A DNA stretch of 30,949 nt, from NCBI GenBank assembly GCA_030597345.1, contig JAUVSA010000001.1, forward strand, positions 1-30,949, written 5' to 3'. Below the pieces are notes generated by a model. It was not told the DNA's origin. It made no database searches and saw only the letters and a program-made list of their open reading frames with translations. The stretch's first letter is position 1, and each line of letters starts with the position of its first letter. Origin of the DNA: Bacillota bacterium. GTDB lineage: Bacteria; Armatimonadota; Hebobacteria; Hebobacterales; Hebobacteraceae. Of this stretch, positions 15,499 through 22,205 are shown piece by piece. The translations under genes and the position numbers were made by a program.

Positions 15499-16932
15499 TC
15501 AGCGTTTCTTCTTCTTCTTCTTCCTGCGCGGCCGAGTTCCCTGCGAGATCTTGTCGAACGCTTCTGGCGGCGGGGCGGGAGACGGCGAGCTGGGTATGGG
15601 TGGCTGCGCCTGCGCGAGGGCGAGGGTGCCAGCAACGTCCGCATCCTCCAGGCGACGGCGACGCATGATGAGATACTGGTGGCCGGTCATGAGGATATTG
15701 TTGAGCAGCCAGTATAGGATGAAGGCGGCGGGAAGGCCCTTGAGGATGACAACGAGCAGCACCGGCATCATGAATGCCATGAGCTTCTGCTGCTGCTGCT
15801 GCTCAGGCGTGGCGGCCGGGGTGGCAATCAGCTTCTGGGAGACGTACATGCTGAGCCCGTAGACGAGGAGAAGAGGGCCCGGCCAGAGCGACCCGCCAAT
15901 ACTGATGACGTCGGGGTTGGCCAGGCTGTCGACATGGAGGAAGTGCACGCCCTCGAAGCGGAAGACAAACTGGCGGATCCCGTAGTAGACCCAGATCAGG
16001 ATAGGCATCTGGATCAACATAGGGAGACAGCTGGATGCGGGATTGACCTTGTGCTCCTTGAAGAGCGCCATTTGGGCCCGCGCGAGCTGCTGCTTGTCGT
16101 TCTTGTACTTCTCCTGGAGCTTCTTGACCTCCGGCTGAACGGCCTGCATCGCATGCATGCTGCGGAACTGCGCGGTGGAGAGAGGCATGGTGATGAGCTT
16201 GGCAAGGAGGGCGATCAGGACGATGGCGAGCAGATAGCTGCTGTTCTTGTCCCTTCCGCCTGAGATGTTGACCAGGAAATCGAAGATGCGGTAGGCGAGC
16301 TTCTCCTGGTAGTACTCGTCCAGTGCCTTATATGAATGGTGGCGGATGTCGACGGCGAGCCACTCTACCACGGGGGCCGGGCCCACCGGCGGCTGGCGCA
16401 CGAGGACGAGCGGCCCGCGCAGCTTCCCCGTGCTAGCATCTAACTGGATGGGGAAGTTAGCCCCGCGCTCGAGTGCCTTAATGGCGTTCTTCTTCCGCTT
16501 CGCCGGATCTTCGCCCGAGACGTTCTCAGCGAGGTGCTCGTTTACCTGGGCCACCCGCATGAAGGCAACTGAGCCGTATTCACTGCCTGTGGCCTGCTCG
16601 TATTCCCGGATCGCTTCCCTGAATTCCCCCAGGCGCTCCCAGCAGTATCCAATGAGGAGGTGCAGGCGTGCCGCATCCGATCGCAGACTGCGATCCTTGC
16701 TGTCCGCGATGGGCGCGAGGCTGGCCTTGAGGGATTCGAGGTGGGATCGCACCGGCCCGTCGTCCCTGTCCTCTTCCGACTCCCCGCCTGCGGCCGCCAC
16801 CAGGTCAATCTCCTCGAGTTGGGCACGGAGCTTCACCAGGCGGTCTTCTGGCAAGGGCACACCCATCGCTCCGAAACAGCCCGCGAGCAAGGGCAGAAGA
16901 AGGACCGAAAGCACGAGGATGCCCCGGCTCAT
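15499..16932 (-). CDS. yidC: Membrane protein insertase YidC/Oxa1, lipoprotein form with TPR-like extracytoplasmic domain
   Basis: 477 residues. The N-terminus is a lipoprotein signal (hydrophobic core then LAGC, Cys19). Residues about 30-215 are extracytoplasmic, with a TPR-like helix pair around 88-118. Oxa1/YidC transmembrane segments follow from about 231. The usual groove arginine appears to be Lys245 in AKLITMPL, and the MHAMQAVQPEVKKLQEKY coiled-coil hairpin and FILYWLLNN segment are conserved. The C-terminal tail ends RRKKKKKKR, suited to ribosome binding. YidC inserts and folds membrane proteins, alone or with SecYEG. A Gram-positive-type signal joined to a large N-terminal domain is unusual. 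The ATG overlaps yidD by 4 bp; upstream in-frame codons were rejected for lack of a signal. Confidence 0.94.
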   Translation of the reverse strand: MSRGILVLSVLLLPLLAGCFGAMGVPLPEDRLVKLRAQLEEIDLVAAAGGESEEDRDDGPVRSHLESLKASLAPIADSKDRSLRSDAARLHLLIGYCWERLGEFREAIREYEQATGSEYGSVAFMRVAQVNEHLAENVSGEDPAKRKKNAIKALERGANFPIQLDASTGKLRGPLVLVRQPPVGPAPVVEWLAVDIRHHSYKALDEYYQEKLAYRIFDFLVNISGGRDKNSSYLLAIVLIALLAKLITMPLSTAQFRSMHAMQAVQPEVKKLQEKYKNDKQQLARAQMALFKEHKVNPASSCLPMLIQMPILIWVYYGIRQFVFRFEGVHFLHVDSLANPDVISIGGSLWPGPLLLVYGLSMYVSQKLIATPAATPEQQQQQKLMAFMMPVLLVVILKGLPAAFILYWLLNNILMTGHQYLIMRRRRLEDADVAGTLALAQAQPPIPSSPSPAPPPEAFDKISQGTRPRRKKKKKKR

Positions 16933-17210
16933 GCCCGCCCCTCCTTCGCTCGCCCCTCGCCCCAGGGGCCGGGGTCGTAACCACCGGATGAAAACGGATT
17001 GCAGCGGAGAAGACGCCAAGCAGCGAGGAGAGAACCCCTCAGCAGGCCGCGCGCGCCGATTGCCCCGGCTGCGTATTCCGAGCACGAGGGATAGTAGCGG
17101 CAGGTGCCCGGCTTGAGGATGCTGAGGTAGCGCTGGTAGGCGCGGACCAAGGCGATGGCCGCGCGTGCGGGGAGCCTGAGAGCACTGTGCGCAGTGGCGG
17201 AAGCGCTCAT
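16929..17210 (-). CDS. yidD: Membrane protein insertion efficiency factor YidD
   Basis: 93 residues, typical size. The signature is clear: LVRAYQRYLSILKPGTCRYYPSCSEYA, with the paired cysteines of the CRYxPSCSxYA motif, then WRLLRCNPFSSGGYDP. An amphipathic N-terminal helix probably anchors it at the inner membrane, where it assists YidC- and Sec-dependent insertion. It overlaps rnpA at its start (17207-17210) and yidC at its end (16929-16932), both by 4 bp, so all three are translationally coupled. Confidence 0.95.
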   Translation of the reverse strand: MSASATAHSALRLPARAAIALVRAYQRYLSILKPGTCRYYPSCSEYAAGAIGARGLLRGSLLAAWRLLRCNPFSSGGYDPGPWGEGRAKEGRA

Positions 17211-17569
17211 GTTCCAGCTGACGGCTTCCCGCCGAGGACCCTGGCCTCGCGCAGAAGCTCGGTTATGACGTTGAGGCGGTCGGGGAAGGACAGCGCAAGG
17301 ACCTGGGGTCGAGCCACGATGACTAGGTCCCAGGGCGCCTCGCCGCCTGCCAGCGCGAGACGGGATGTCTCACGAAGCACGCGACGGGCGCGGTTGCGCG
17401 CCACGGCGGTGCGAAAGCGCCGCCCGGCAACGACCGCCAGGCGCGGCAGCGGCGCGAGTTCCTCGTCGAGTCCCCGGCGCCGAGCGTGCAGGACAAAACA
17501 GGGGGAATGGAAGCGTCGGCCTTCCTGTAAGCTTCGATGGATGTCGCTTTTCCGGCGGAGGCGCAGCAC
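17207..17569 (-). CDS. rnpA: Ribonuclease P protein component
   Basis: 120 residues, normal length. RnpA binds RNase P RNA and helps recognise the 5' leader of pre-tRNA. The start is GTG at 17569, giving VLRLRRKSDIHRSLQEGRRF, which matches the usual N-terminus. The RNR motif AVARNRARRVLRE is intact and the DLVIVARP strand is present. There is no strong Shine-Dalgarno; the gene starts only 9 bp after rpmH, so reinitiation is plausible. The RNA partner rnpB was not found in the window. Confidence 0.95.
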   Translation of the reverse strand: MLRLRRKSDIHRSLQEGRRFHSPCFVLHARRRGLDEELAPLPRLAVVAGRRFRTAVARNRARRVLRETSRLALAGGEAPWDLVIVARPQVLALSFPDRLNVITELLREARVLGGKPSAGT

Positions 17570-17578
17570 CCGAGGGCC

Positions 17579-17725
17579 CTATCTGGAGGGTCCGGCCGCA
17601 AGCCGGACGCGACCTTTGGCGCGGCGGCGGCGCAGGATGTTGCGGCCGGCCGGGGTGCGCATCCGTTTGCGGAAGCCATGGGTGCGCAGACGCTTTCGGC
17701 GCTTCGGTTGGTAGGTCCGCTTCAC
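17579..17725 (-). CDS. rpmH: Large ribosomal subunit protein bL34
   Basis: 48 residues, easily missed because of its size. The translation starts VKRTYQPKRRKRLRTHGFRK and continues RMRTPAGRNILRRRRAKGR, which is the universal L34 pattern, with a slightly extended tail LAAGPSR. The start is GTG at 17725 with AGAGGA 5 nt upstream (plus-strand 17731-17735 is CCTCT). It is the first gene of the rpmH-rnpA-yidD-yidC-khpB operon and lies behind a strong promoter at 17800-17828. Confidence 0.97.
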   Translation of the reverse strand: MKRTYQPKRRKRLRTHGFRKRMRTPAGRNILRRRRAKGRVRLAAGPSR

Positions 17726-17758
17726 AGGTTCCTCTGCCGGCGTAGCATGTAAGTGAAT

Positions 17759-17797
17759 GTGGCCCGGCCGGTAAGGACCGAGGCCACGGATGTGGCC
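17759..17797 (-). promoter_or_regulatory. Leader of rpmH with overlapping alternative hairpins
   Basis: GTGGCC (17759-17764), GGCCAC (17782-17787) and GTGGCC (17792-17797) follow one another, so the middle element can pair with either flank. The 17782-17797 hairpin has a 6-bp stem and 4-nt loop. On the minus-strand transcript these lie between the promoter and the rpmH start, so a switch or simple mRNA stabiliser is possible. Confidence 0.45.
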
Positions 17798-17799
17798 GC

Positions 17800-17828
17800 A
17801 TTATAGCATACGGTCGGACTTCGAGCAA
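17800..17828 (-). promoter_or_regulatory. rpmH operon promoter (sigma70/SigA type, extended -10)
   Basis: On the minus strand TATAAT (plus 17800-17805) is preceded by TGC, giving an extended -10. The -35 is TTGCTC (plus 17823-17828) with a 17-bp spacer. It points toward rpmH, whose start codon is about 70 bp downstream. Confidence 0.85.
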
Positions 17829-17909
17829 GGCCGCACAGTCTAGCATCGTCTCGATGTGTCTTGTCCAAAGAGCACGATCAAGCTATTGGTGAGGTGATGA
17901 AGATTTTTC

Positions 17910-17938
17910 TTGCCAATGACAGTATGCTGTGTTATACT
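17910..17938 (+). promoter_or_regulatory. dnaA: dnaA promoter (sigma70/SigA type, extended -10)
   Basis: TTGCCA at 17910-17915 and TATACT at 17933-17938 are separated by 17 bp, and TGT just before the -10 makes it extended. It faces dnaA and is divergent from the rpmH promoter, as at many oriC loci. The leader would be about 395 nt and would carry the DnaA boxes. Confidence 0.75.
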
Positions 17939-18002
17939 CCCGGTCGCTAAAGGGATGGATCGGTGTAGGCGAGAATCCCGGCGGGACGGGACCAGTACTA
18001 AG

Positions 18003-18011
18003 TTATCCACA
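18003..18011 (+). promoter_or_regulatory. Perfect DnaA box
   Basis: TTATCCACA, the consensus R-type box, lies 65 bp downstream of the dnaA -10 element. It could serve replication initiation and dnaA autoregulation at once. Confidence 0.85.
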
Positions 18012-18188
18012 GGTGTTGATAGTGCTGTGGATTTGCGTGTCGGCATAGTGCCTAGCTTTTCCGAGCCCTTGAGAGTTGCATGCGCTCACGATTAGGGCGA
18101 GGGGCTGAAGTCTAAGACGGAAAAACGACAGCAATTATCGCATCATTTTCATCCCACTCCTGAGACCGACGCGGCCAATCCACACCCC

Positions 18189-18278
18189 GATCCCCAACTA
18201 GGGATCTCCCGCTCTAGCCCGGTCGATGCGCGACCGGGTCCCCCGATCCCCGCCTATTCTCTGCCGTCGCCGGACGGC
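18189..18278 (+). repeat. Three successive stem-loops in the dnaA leader
   Basis: GATCCC (18189-18194) pairs with GGGATC (18201-18206); CCCGGTCG (18218-18225) with CGACCGGG (18231-18238); GCCGTC (18263-18268) with GACGGC (18273-18278). All stems are perfect with 4-6 nt loops. They lie between the DnaA boxes and the dnaA start and could be RNA or DNA structures. Confidence 0.7.
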
Positions 18279-18338
18279 GAGGCACGTTGGTCGCTGCCGC
18301 GGCGAACCGACTAGAAGCTATCTATCAAGGGGACATGG

Positions 18339-19712
18339 ATGAGCGAACAGCAGCCGTCGGCGCAGGAGGTGTGGACGCAGGTACTCAAGACACTGGGCAA
18401 GAAGGCCGCCCGACCGTCATTCGAAAGCTCGATCAAGCAGGTTCGACCCCGGGCCGTGGATGAGAACTCCCTCCAGTTGGTTGTGGCGACGGAGTTCGCC
18501 CGGGACTGGCTGGAAAAGCGAGGGAAGAAGGCGCTCGAAGAGGCCTTGGCGCGAGTGGTCGGGCGTCCGCTCAAGGTGAAATTCGAGTTGGGCCAGATGG
18601 GGCTGGACCTGGACGCAAGTGCCGAGTCCCTGCGAAAGCGTACCAGAGTGAATCGCCAGCGCCGGCGGTACGCCGAACCACTCGCGAGCACCCCCCTGAG
18701 TCCCAGGTACACCTTCGACGCCTTCGTGGTCGGGAAGAGCAATCAGTTCGCCCAGGCGGCCGCCCTGGCGGTGGCGCGCAACCCCGCGAAGTCTTACAAT
18801 CCCCTGTTCCTCTATGGCGGAGTGGGCCTGGGCAAGACCCACCTGATGCAGGCGATCGGGCACCACGTGGCACAGAACAATGCCAACCTGCGGGTGGAGT
18901 ACGTTTCCGGCGACACCTTCACGTTTCACGTAGTATCATCCATCCGGGACGACCGATTCGCGGCCTTCCGGCGGAAGTACCAGGAGGTAGACGTGTGGCT
19001 GGTGGATGACATCCAGTTCATCGCCGCCAAAGAGCGAACCGAGTCCGAGTTCTTCCAGGTGTTCAACACCTTGTACGAGACAGGCCGTCAGGTCGTGATA
19101 ACGAGCGACCGCCCCCCCAAGGAACTCCAGGTAATGGACGACCGCCTTCGCTCTCGCTTCGAGTGGGGTCTCATCGCGGACATCAAGCCGCCAGATCTCG
19201 AAACCCGGATTGCGATTCTCGCGCGGAAAGCCCAGGCCGAGGGTGTGCAAGTCCCGGAGGAGGTCGTGCACTACATCGCCCGCATGGTGAAGTCCAACAT
19301 CCGGGTATTGGAGGGGGCTCTGATCAGAGTCCTTGCCGCTGCCTCCCTGATGGGCGTGAATATCACGCTGTCCTTGGCCGCAGAACAGCTCCGGGACCAC
19401 TCCATCGATACTCACCAGCACCCGGGGAGCATTGCCCGCGTCCAGGAGCTTGTGGCCGAGCACTTCCACCTCTCTGTTCCCGAACTAACTGCCCGTACTC
19501 GCAAGCGAGATATCGTTCATGCCCGGCAGATTGCCATGTATCTCTGCCGGGAGCTCCTGAGCTCATCTTTCCCCAGTATAGCACGGGCCTTCGGTGGCAA
19601 GGATCACACCACTGTAATCCATGCGTGTGGTAGGGTCCGGGAGAAGATGAAAGACGGAGGCCTCCGCGTCCTCGTAAATGAACTCAGCGCCAGACTTCGA
19701 ACCGAGATGTGA
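18339..19712 (+). CDS. dnaA: Chromosomal replication initiator protein DnaA
   Basis: 457 residues. DnaA binds DnaA boxes and, as an ATP-bound filament, melts the origin and recruits the helicase. Domain I is at about 1-85 and a short linker domain II at about 86-120. The AAA+ domain III has Walker A GGVGLGKTHL at 160-169 and Walker B DDIQF at 223-227. Domain IV ends with the DNA-binding signature GGKDHTTVIHACGRV. The start is ATG 18339, with AAGGGGA just upstream; a nearby ATG at 18335 is out of frame. It is divergent from rpmH and followed by dnaN after a 321-bp AT-rich spacer. Confidence 0.98.
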   Translation: MSEQQPSAQEVWTQVLKTLGKKAARPSFESSIKQVRPRAVDENSLQLVVATEFARDWLEKRGKKALEEALARVVGRPLKVKFELGQMGLDLDASAESLRKRTRVNRQRRRYAEPLASTPLSPRYTFDAFVVGKSNQFAQAAALAVARNPAKSYNPLFLYGGVGLGKTHLMQAIGHHVAQNNANLRVEYVSGDTFTFHVVSSIRDDRFAAFRRKYQEVDVWLVDDIQFIAAKERTESEFFQVFNTLYETGRQVVITSDRPPKELQVMDDRLRSRFEWGLIADIKPPDLETRIAILARKAQAEGVQVPEEVVHYIARMVKSNIRVLEGALIRVLAAASLMGVNITLSLAAEQLRDHSIDTHQHPGSIARVQELVAEHFHLSVPELTARTRKRDIVHARQIAMYLCRELLSSSFPSIARAFGGKDHTTVIHACGRVREKMKDGGLRVLVNELSARLRTEM

Positions 19713-20033
19713 ATATCCCTGTGAACTCAAGGTGGAATCCCCGGGGATTTCGTCCCGTGCGGGCGACAGCTATTGAAACGTCTCCTCAATCCACAGTTAC
19801 CCCCTACTCTGTCGCCGTCCCGCCCAGGTGTTCTTTTCAGCGGCCGTCTTCGTTATTCTGCGATTTCCCCGGAACTCACCCTTCTGTTATTATTATCTTG
19901 TTGTATATATATGGATTCTAATAATACACTTTTGGCAATAACCCTCTGGAACTCAGTTTAGCTGAAAGGTATTGGTGCGGCCAGAAGAGAACTCGGCCGT
20001 GCAGACGACTGATTCGCGACAGGGAGGCTGGCA
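19713..20033 (+). other. dnaA-dnaN spacer: AT-rich unwinding element candidate and weak DnaA box (oriC, second part)
   Basis: A 321-bp gap. CAATCCACA at 19787-19795 is a 7-of-9 DnaA box, the same variant as at 18176. From about 19883 to 19938 the sequence is strongly AT-rich with TTATTATTA (19887-19895) and a TATATATAT run (about 19904-19912), in sharp contrast with the surroundings. In Firmicutes-type bipartite origins the unwinding element lies in this spacer, so this is the best candidate. A promoter for dnaN may overlap: TTGTTG at 19898-19903 with TAATAC at 19922-19927, 18-bp spacing. Confidence 0.65.
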
Positions 20034-21152
20034 GTGAAAATTACCTGCAATCGACGGGTTCTACACGAGGCCCTCCAGCACGTCAGCCGAGTAGTCTCTG
20101 GAAGAACGACGTTGCCAATCCTCAGCAATCTTCTGTTGGAGGCCGATGGGGGTAAGCTGCGGCTGGTCGCCTACGATATGGAAATCGGCGCGCAGAGCGC
20201 GGTCTCGGTTGAAGTCGAGGAAGCTGGTGCCCTGACGATCCCGGCGAGGGTCTTCGGGGATGTCGTTGCTAGTCTGCCGGATGCGACTGTGGAAATGCGG
20301 AGCGAGGAACGAAGCATATTGGGCTTGAGTTGCGGTCGCTCTCGGTACACCATTCATGGGCTTCCGGCAGAGGAGTTTCCGGCCCTCCCTGAGGTCCCGG
20401 ACGGGGTTAGCTTTGCGGTTTCACAGGCCGGCATGCGAGACTTGATCCGGGGAACGGTCTTTGCGGCATCTGCTGATGAGGCCCGGGCTATCCTCACTGG
20501 GGTGCTCTTGGCATGGGATGCAGACGGGGTGAGAATGGTCGCTACCGACAGCTATCGCCTCGCCATGAAGACCGTGTCGGGCGATGCGGTGAAACTTGAG
20601 GGCCAGGAAGGGAAGGCGTCGGCCATTATCCCTGCGCGAGCACTTCAAGAGCTGAATCGGATGCTTGGTGCCGCTGAGGAAGATGCCCTCGTGAGGGTTC
20701 GAGCAAGCGAGCAACAGATGGTATTTGAGGTCGGCCCGTACACGTTGGTCTCGCGGCTGATCGAGGGACAGTTTCCGAACTACGAACGGGTGATTCCAGG
20801 CGACGCGGATCGCTCCATAAGCGTTAACAGAGCGGATCTGTTGGCAGCGATCAAGCGAGCCGCCATTGTTGCACGCGCGGAAGCGAGCAAACTGGTGTTT
20901 CGAGCACACGAGGGCACGCTTACAATCAGCGCGGAGAGCGGGGATGTGGGCCGGGCGCACGAGGAGCTGCCCGCCACACTGGAAGGCGAAGAGATCGAGA
21001 TAGCCTTCAATGCAGAGTATCTGACGGACGTGCTGGGCGTAATGCAATCGGATACGGTGCTCTGGCAGTTCACGGGTCCGCTGAGTTCCGGGATGCTGAA
21101 GGCCGCTGACGATCCTGATTATCTCTACGTGGTCATGCCGATGCAGTTGTAG
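20034..21152 (+). CDS. dnaN: DNA polymerase III beta subunit (sliding clamp)
   Basis: 372 residues, usual length. DnaN dimerises into a ring that tethers DNA polymerase III and other replication and repair proteins to DNA. The three-domain clamp pattern is visible: MKITCNRRVLHEALQHVSRVV at the N-terminus, GRTTLPILSNLLLEA, the VATDSYRLA segment in domain 2, and C-terminal LYVVMPMQL. The start is GTG 20034, with AGGGAGG about 8 nt upstream. A strong terminator follows 55 bp after the stop, so dnaA-dnaN forms a closed unit. Confidence 0.97.
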   Translation: MKITCNRRVLHEALQHVSRVVSGRTTLPILSNLLLEADGGKLRLVAYDMEIGAQSAVSVEVEEAGALTIPARVFGDVVASLPDATVEMRSEERSILGLSCGRSRYTIHGLPAEEFPALPEVPDGVSFAVSQAGMRDLIRGTVFAASADEARAILTGVLLAWDADGVRMVATDSYRLAMKTVSGDAVKLEGQEGKASAIIPARALQELNRMLGAAEEDALVRVRASEQQMVFEVGPYTLVSRLIEGQFPNYERVIPGDADRSISVNRADLLAAIKRAAIVARAEASKLVFRAHEGTLTISAESGDVGRAHEELPATLEGEEIEIAFNAEYLTDVLGVMQSDTVLWQFTGPLSSGMLKAADDPDYLYVVMPMQL

Positions 21153-21207
21153 TCGGCGCTGGCGGGTACCGGCTCTGGTCAGACGTTGCCCAGCGCGAGA
21201 GACAGGC

Positions 21208-21247
21208 GGGGCGAGTCCGTTTCAGGCGGGACTGCGCCCCTTTTGTT
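21208..21247 (+). terminator. Rho-independent terminator after dnaN
   Basis: GGGGCG-AGTCC (21208-21218) pairs with GGACT-G-CGCCCC (21229-21240), with one bulged base and a 10-nt loop. TTTTGTTT follows directly. Confidence 0.88.
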
Positions 21248-21293
21248 TACCTACCGCCCGGGACCGGGCGACAGCGCGATAGAGGGAGCGAGG

Positions 21294-21548
21294 GTGATGT
21301 TGGCGCGGAGCAAGTTCCTGTCCCCCCTCGGGCCTGAGGCGAGCAGGGCACATGTCACACTGACAGGCGCGAGTCGACCCCGCATGATGCAATATCGGCC
21401 AACGATTGCTCTACGGAATGGACAAAGTCACCAAGCGAATGAGAAGGTCGAGGCCGGTTTGGTGGAAGAAGTTGCCAGCATGTTAGCCGAGACGCGTCGA
21501 AGCGAACGCGAGGCCGACATCGCTCGGGGGGGTCAGCGAGGCTGCTAG
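21294..21548 (+). CDS. Possible small hypothetical protein before dciA
   Basis: An open frame of 84 codons including GTG 21294 (ATG 21297 is the next codon) with GAGCGAGGG just upstream. The product is charged in its C-terminal half (EKVEAGLVEEVASMLAE) and shows no motif or family that I recognise. Its stop is 9 bp before the DUF721 gene, so it could be co-expressed, or it may only be the leader of that gene. In a GC-rich genome an open frame of this length is expected by chance. Confidence 0.25.
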   Translation: MMLARSKFLSPLGPEASRAHVTLTGASRPRMMQYRPTIALRNGQSHQANEKVEAGLVEEVASMLAETRRSEREADIARGGQRGC

Positions 21549-21557
21549 AGGTGCGCG

Positions 21558-22205
21558 ATGGACAGGTCGTCTGAGGCCGGCGGCGGCTCCCGGGGGCAGG
21601 CAGAACTGGGCCGACTGCTGGCGAGTGTGTTGTCCTCGCTCGACCTGGGGCCGCGGTTCCGGGAACGCCTCGCCATGAAATCATGGCCGGAGATAGCAGG
21701 CCGGGTGGTGAGGTCTCACACCCTGGTCGAGGGGGTGCAAGACGGGGTGCTGTTGGTGGCAACCGACACACCGGCGTGGGCGCAGGAACTGCAGATGCGG
21801 CGCGGAGACCTGCTGGAACGACTGGCGGCGCAAGTCGGCCCGGGCATTATCCGCGAAATACACTTCCGCTCGGGGCTGCGTCGGGCTCGCAAGCGCGATG
21901 TGCCTGGGGCCGAGGCGGGGCGGCCGGCGGAGGTCAAACTGTCGAGGCGCCAGGAACGGAAGATTCGGGGTGCCGTGGCAAACATCGAGGACACGGACTT
22001 GAGGGACCGGGCGGAACGGGCTTTCCTGTCGCTTGCGCGGATGACGGCGTGGCGAAAGCGGACGGGATGGCGCCGGTGTAAGCGCTGCGGTCAGTGGCAG
22101 CGAAGCGGACGGCGATGGTGTGCTTCATGTGTGTACGCCGGCGGCGCTCGGCGAGGTGCAGGCGCCCTGCTGAGACGGCCCAGGCGGATGAGCGAGACGA
22201 GGTGA
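21558..22205 (+). CDS. dciA: DUF721 / DciA-like protein with C-terminal zinc ribbon
   Basis: 215 residues. The N-terminal DUF721 domain (about 15-105) shows KSWPEIAGRVVRSHT, VLLVATDTPAWAQELQMRR and IREIHFRSG. DciA loads or activates the replicative helicase DnaB in bacteria that lack DnaC or DnaI, and DUF721 proteins often sit next to dnaA-dnaN as here. The C-terminal tail has Cys174, Cys177, Cys188 and Cys191 (CKRC...CASC), a zinc-ribbon arrangement that is not universal in the family and suggests nucleic acid binding. The start is ATG 21558 with AGAGGT upstream. The next gene starts within its stop codon (GTGA). Family assignment is firm; the helicase-loading role is by analogy. Confidence 0.82.
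   Translation: MDRSSEAGGGSRGQAELGRLLASVLSSLDLGPRFRERLAMKSWPEIAGRVVRSHTLVEGVQDGVLLVATDTPAWAQELQMRRGDLLERLAAQVGPGIIREIHFRSGLRRARKRDVPGAEAGRPAEVKLSRRQERKIRGAVANIEDTDLRDRAERAFLSLARMTAWRKRTGWRRCKRCGQWQRSGRRWCASCVYAGGARRGAGALLRRPRRMSETR

Larger units (their letters stand above)
17940..18338 (+). other. Origin region upstream of dnaA (oriC, first part) with DnaA boxes
   Basis: A 399-bp untranslated stretch. TTATCCACA at 18003-18011 is a perfect DnaA box. TGTGGATTT at 18026-18034 (minus strand AAATCCACA) and CAATCCACA at 18176-18184 are 7-of-9 matches. Gene context (rpmH divergent from dnaA-dnaN) makes this the expected origin. Three hairpins follow at 18189-18206, 18218-18238 and 18263-18278. The number of strong boxes is small compared with well-studied origins. 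Confidence 0.75.

Noticed and set aside
21186..21293. N-terminal extension of the small open frame after dnaN
   Set aside because: It runs through the strong dnaN terminator, so translation from 21186 is unlikely; only the part from 21294 was kept, with low confidence.
22094..22201. Earlier ATG for the GT4 glycosyltransferase
   Set aside because: It lies deep inside the DUF721 zinc ribbon; the GTG at 22202 overlaps that stop codon and fits coupled translation.
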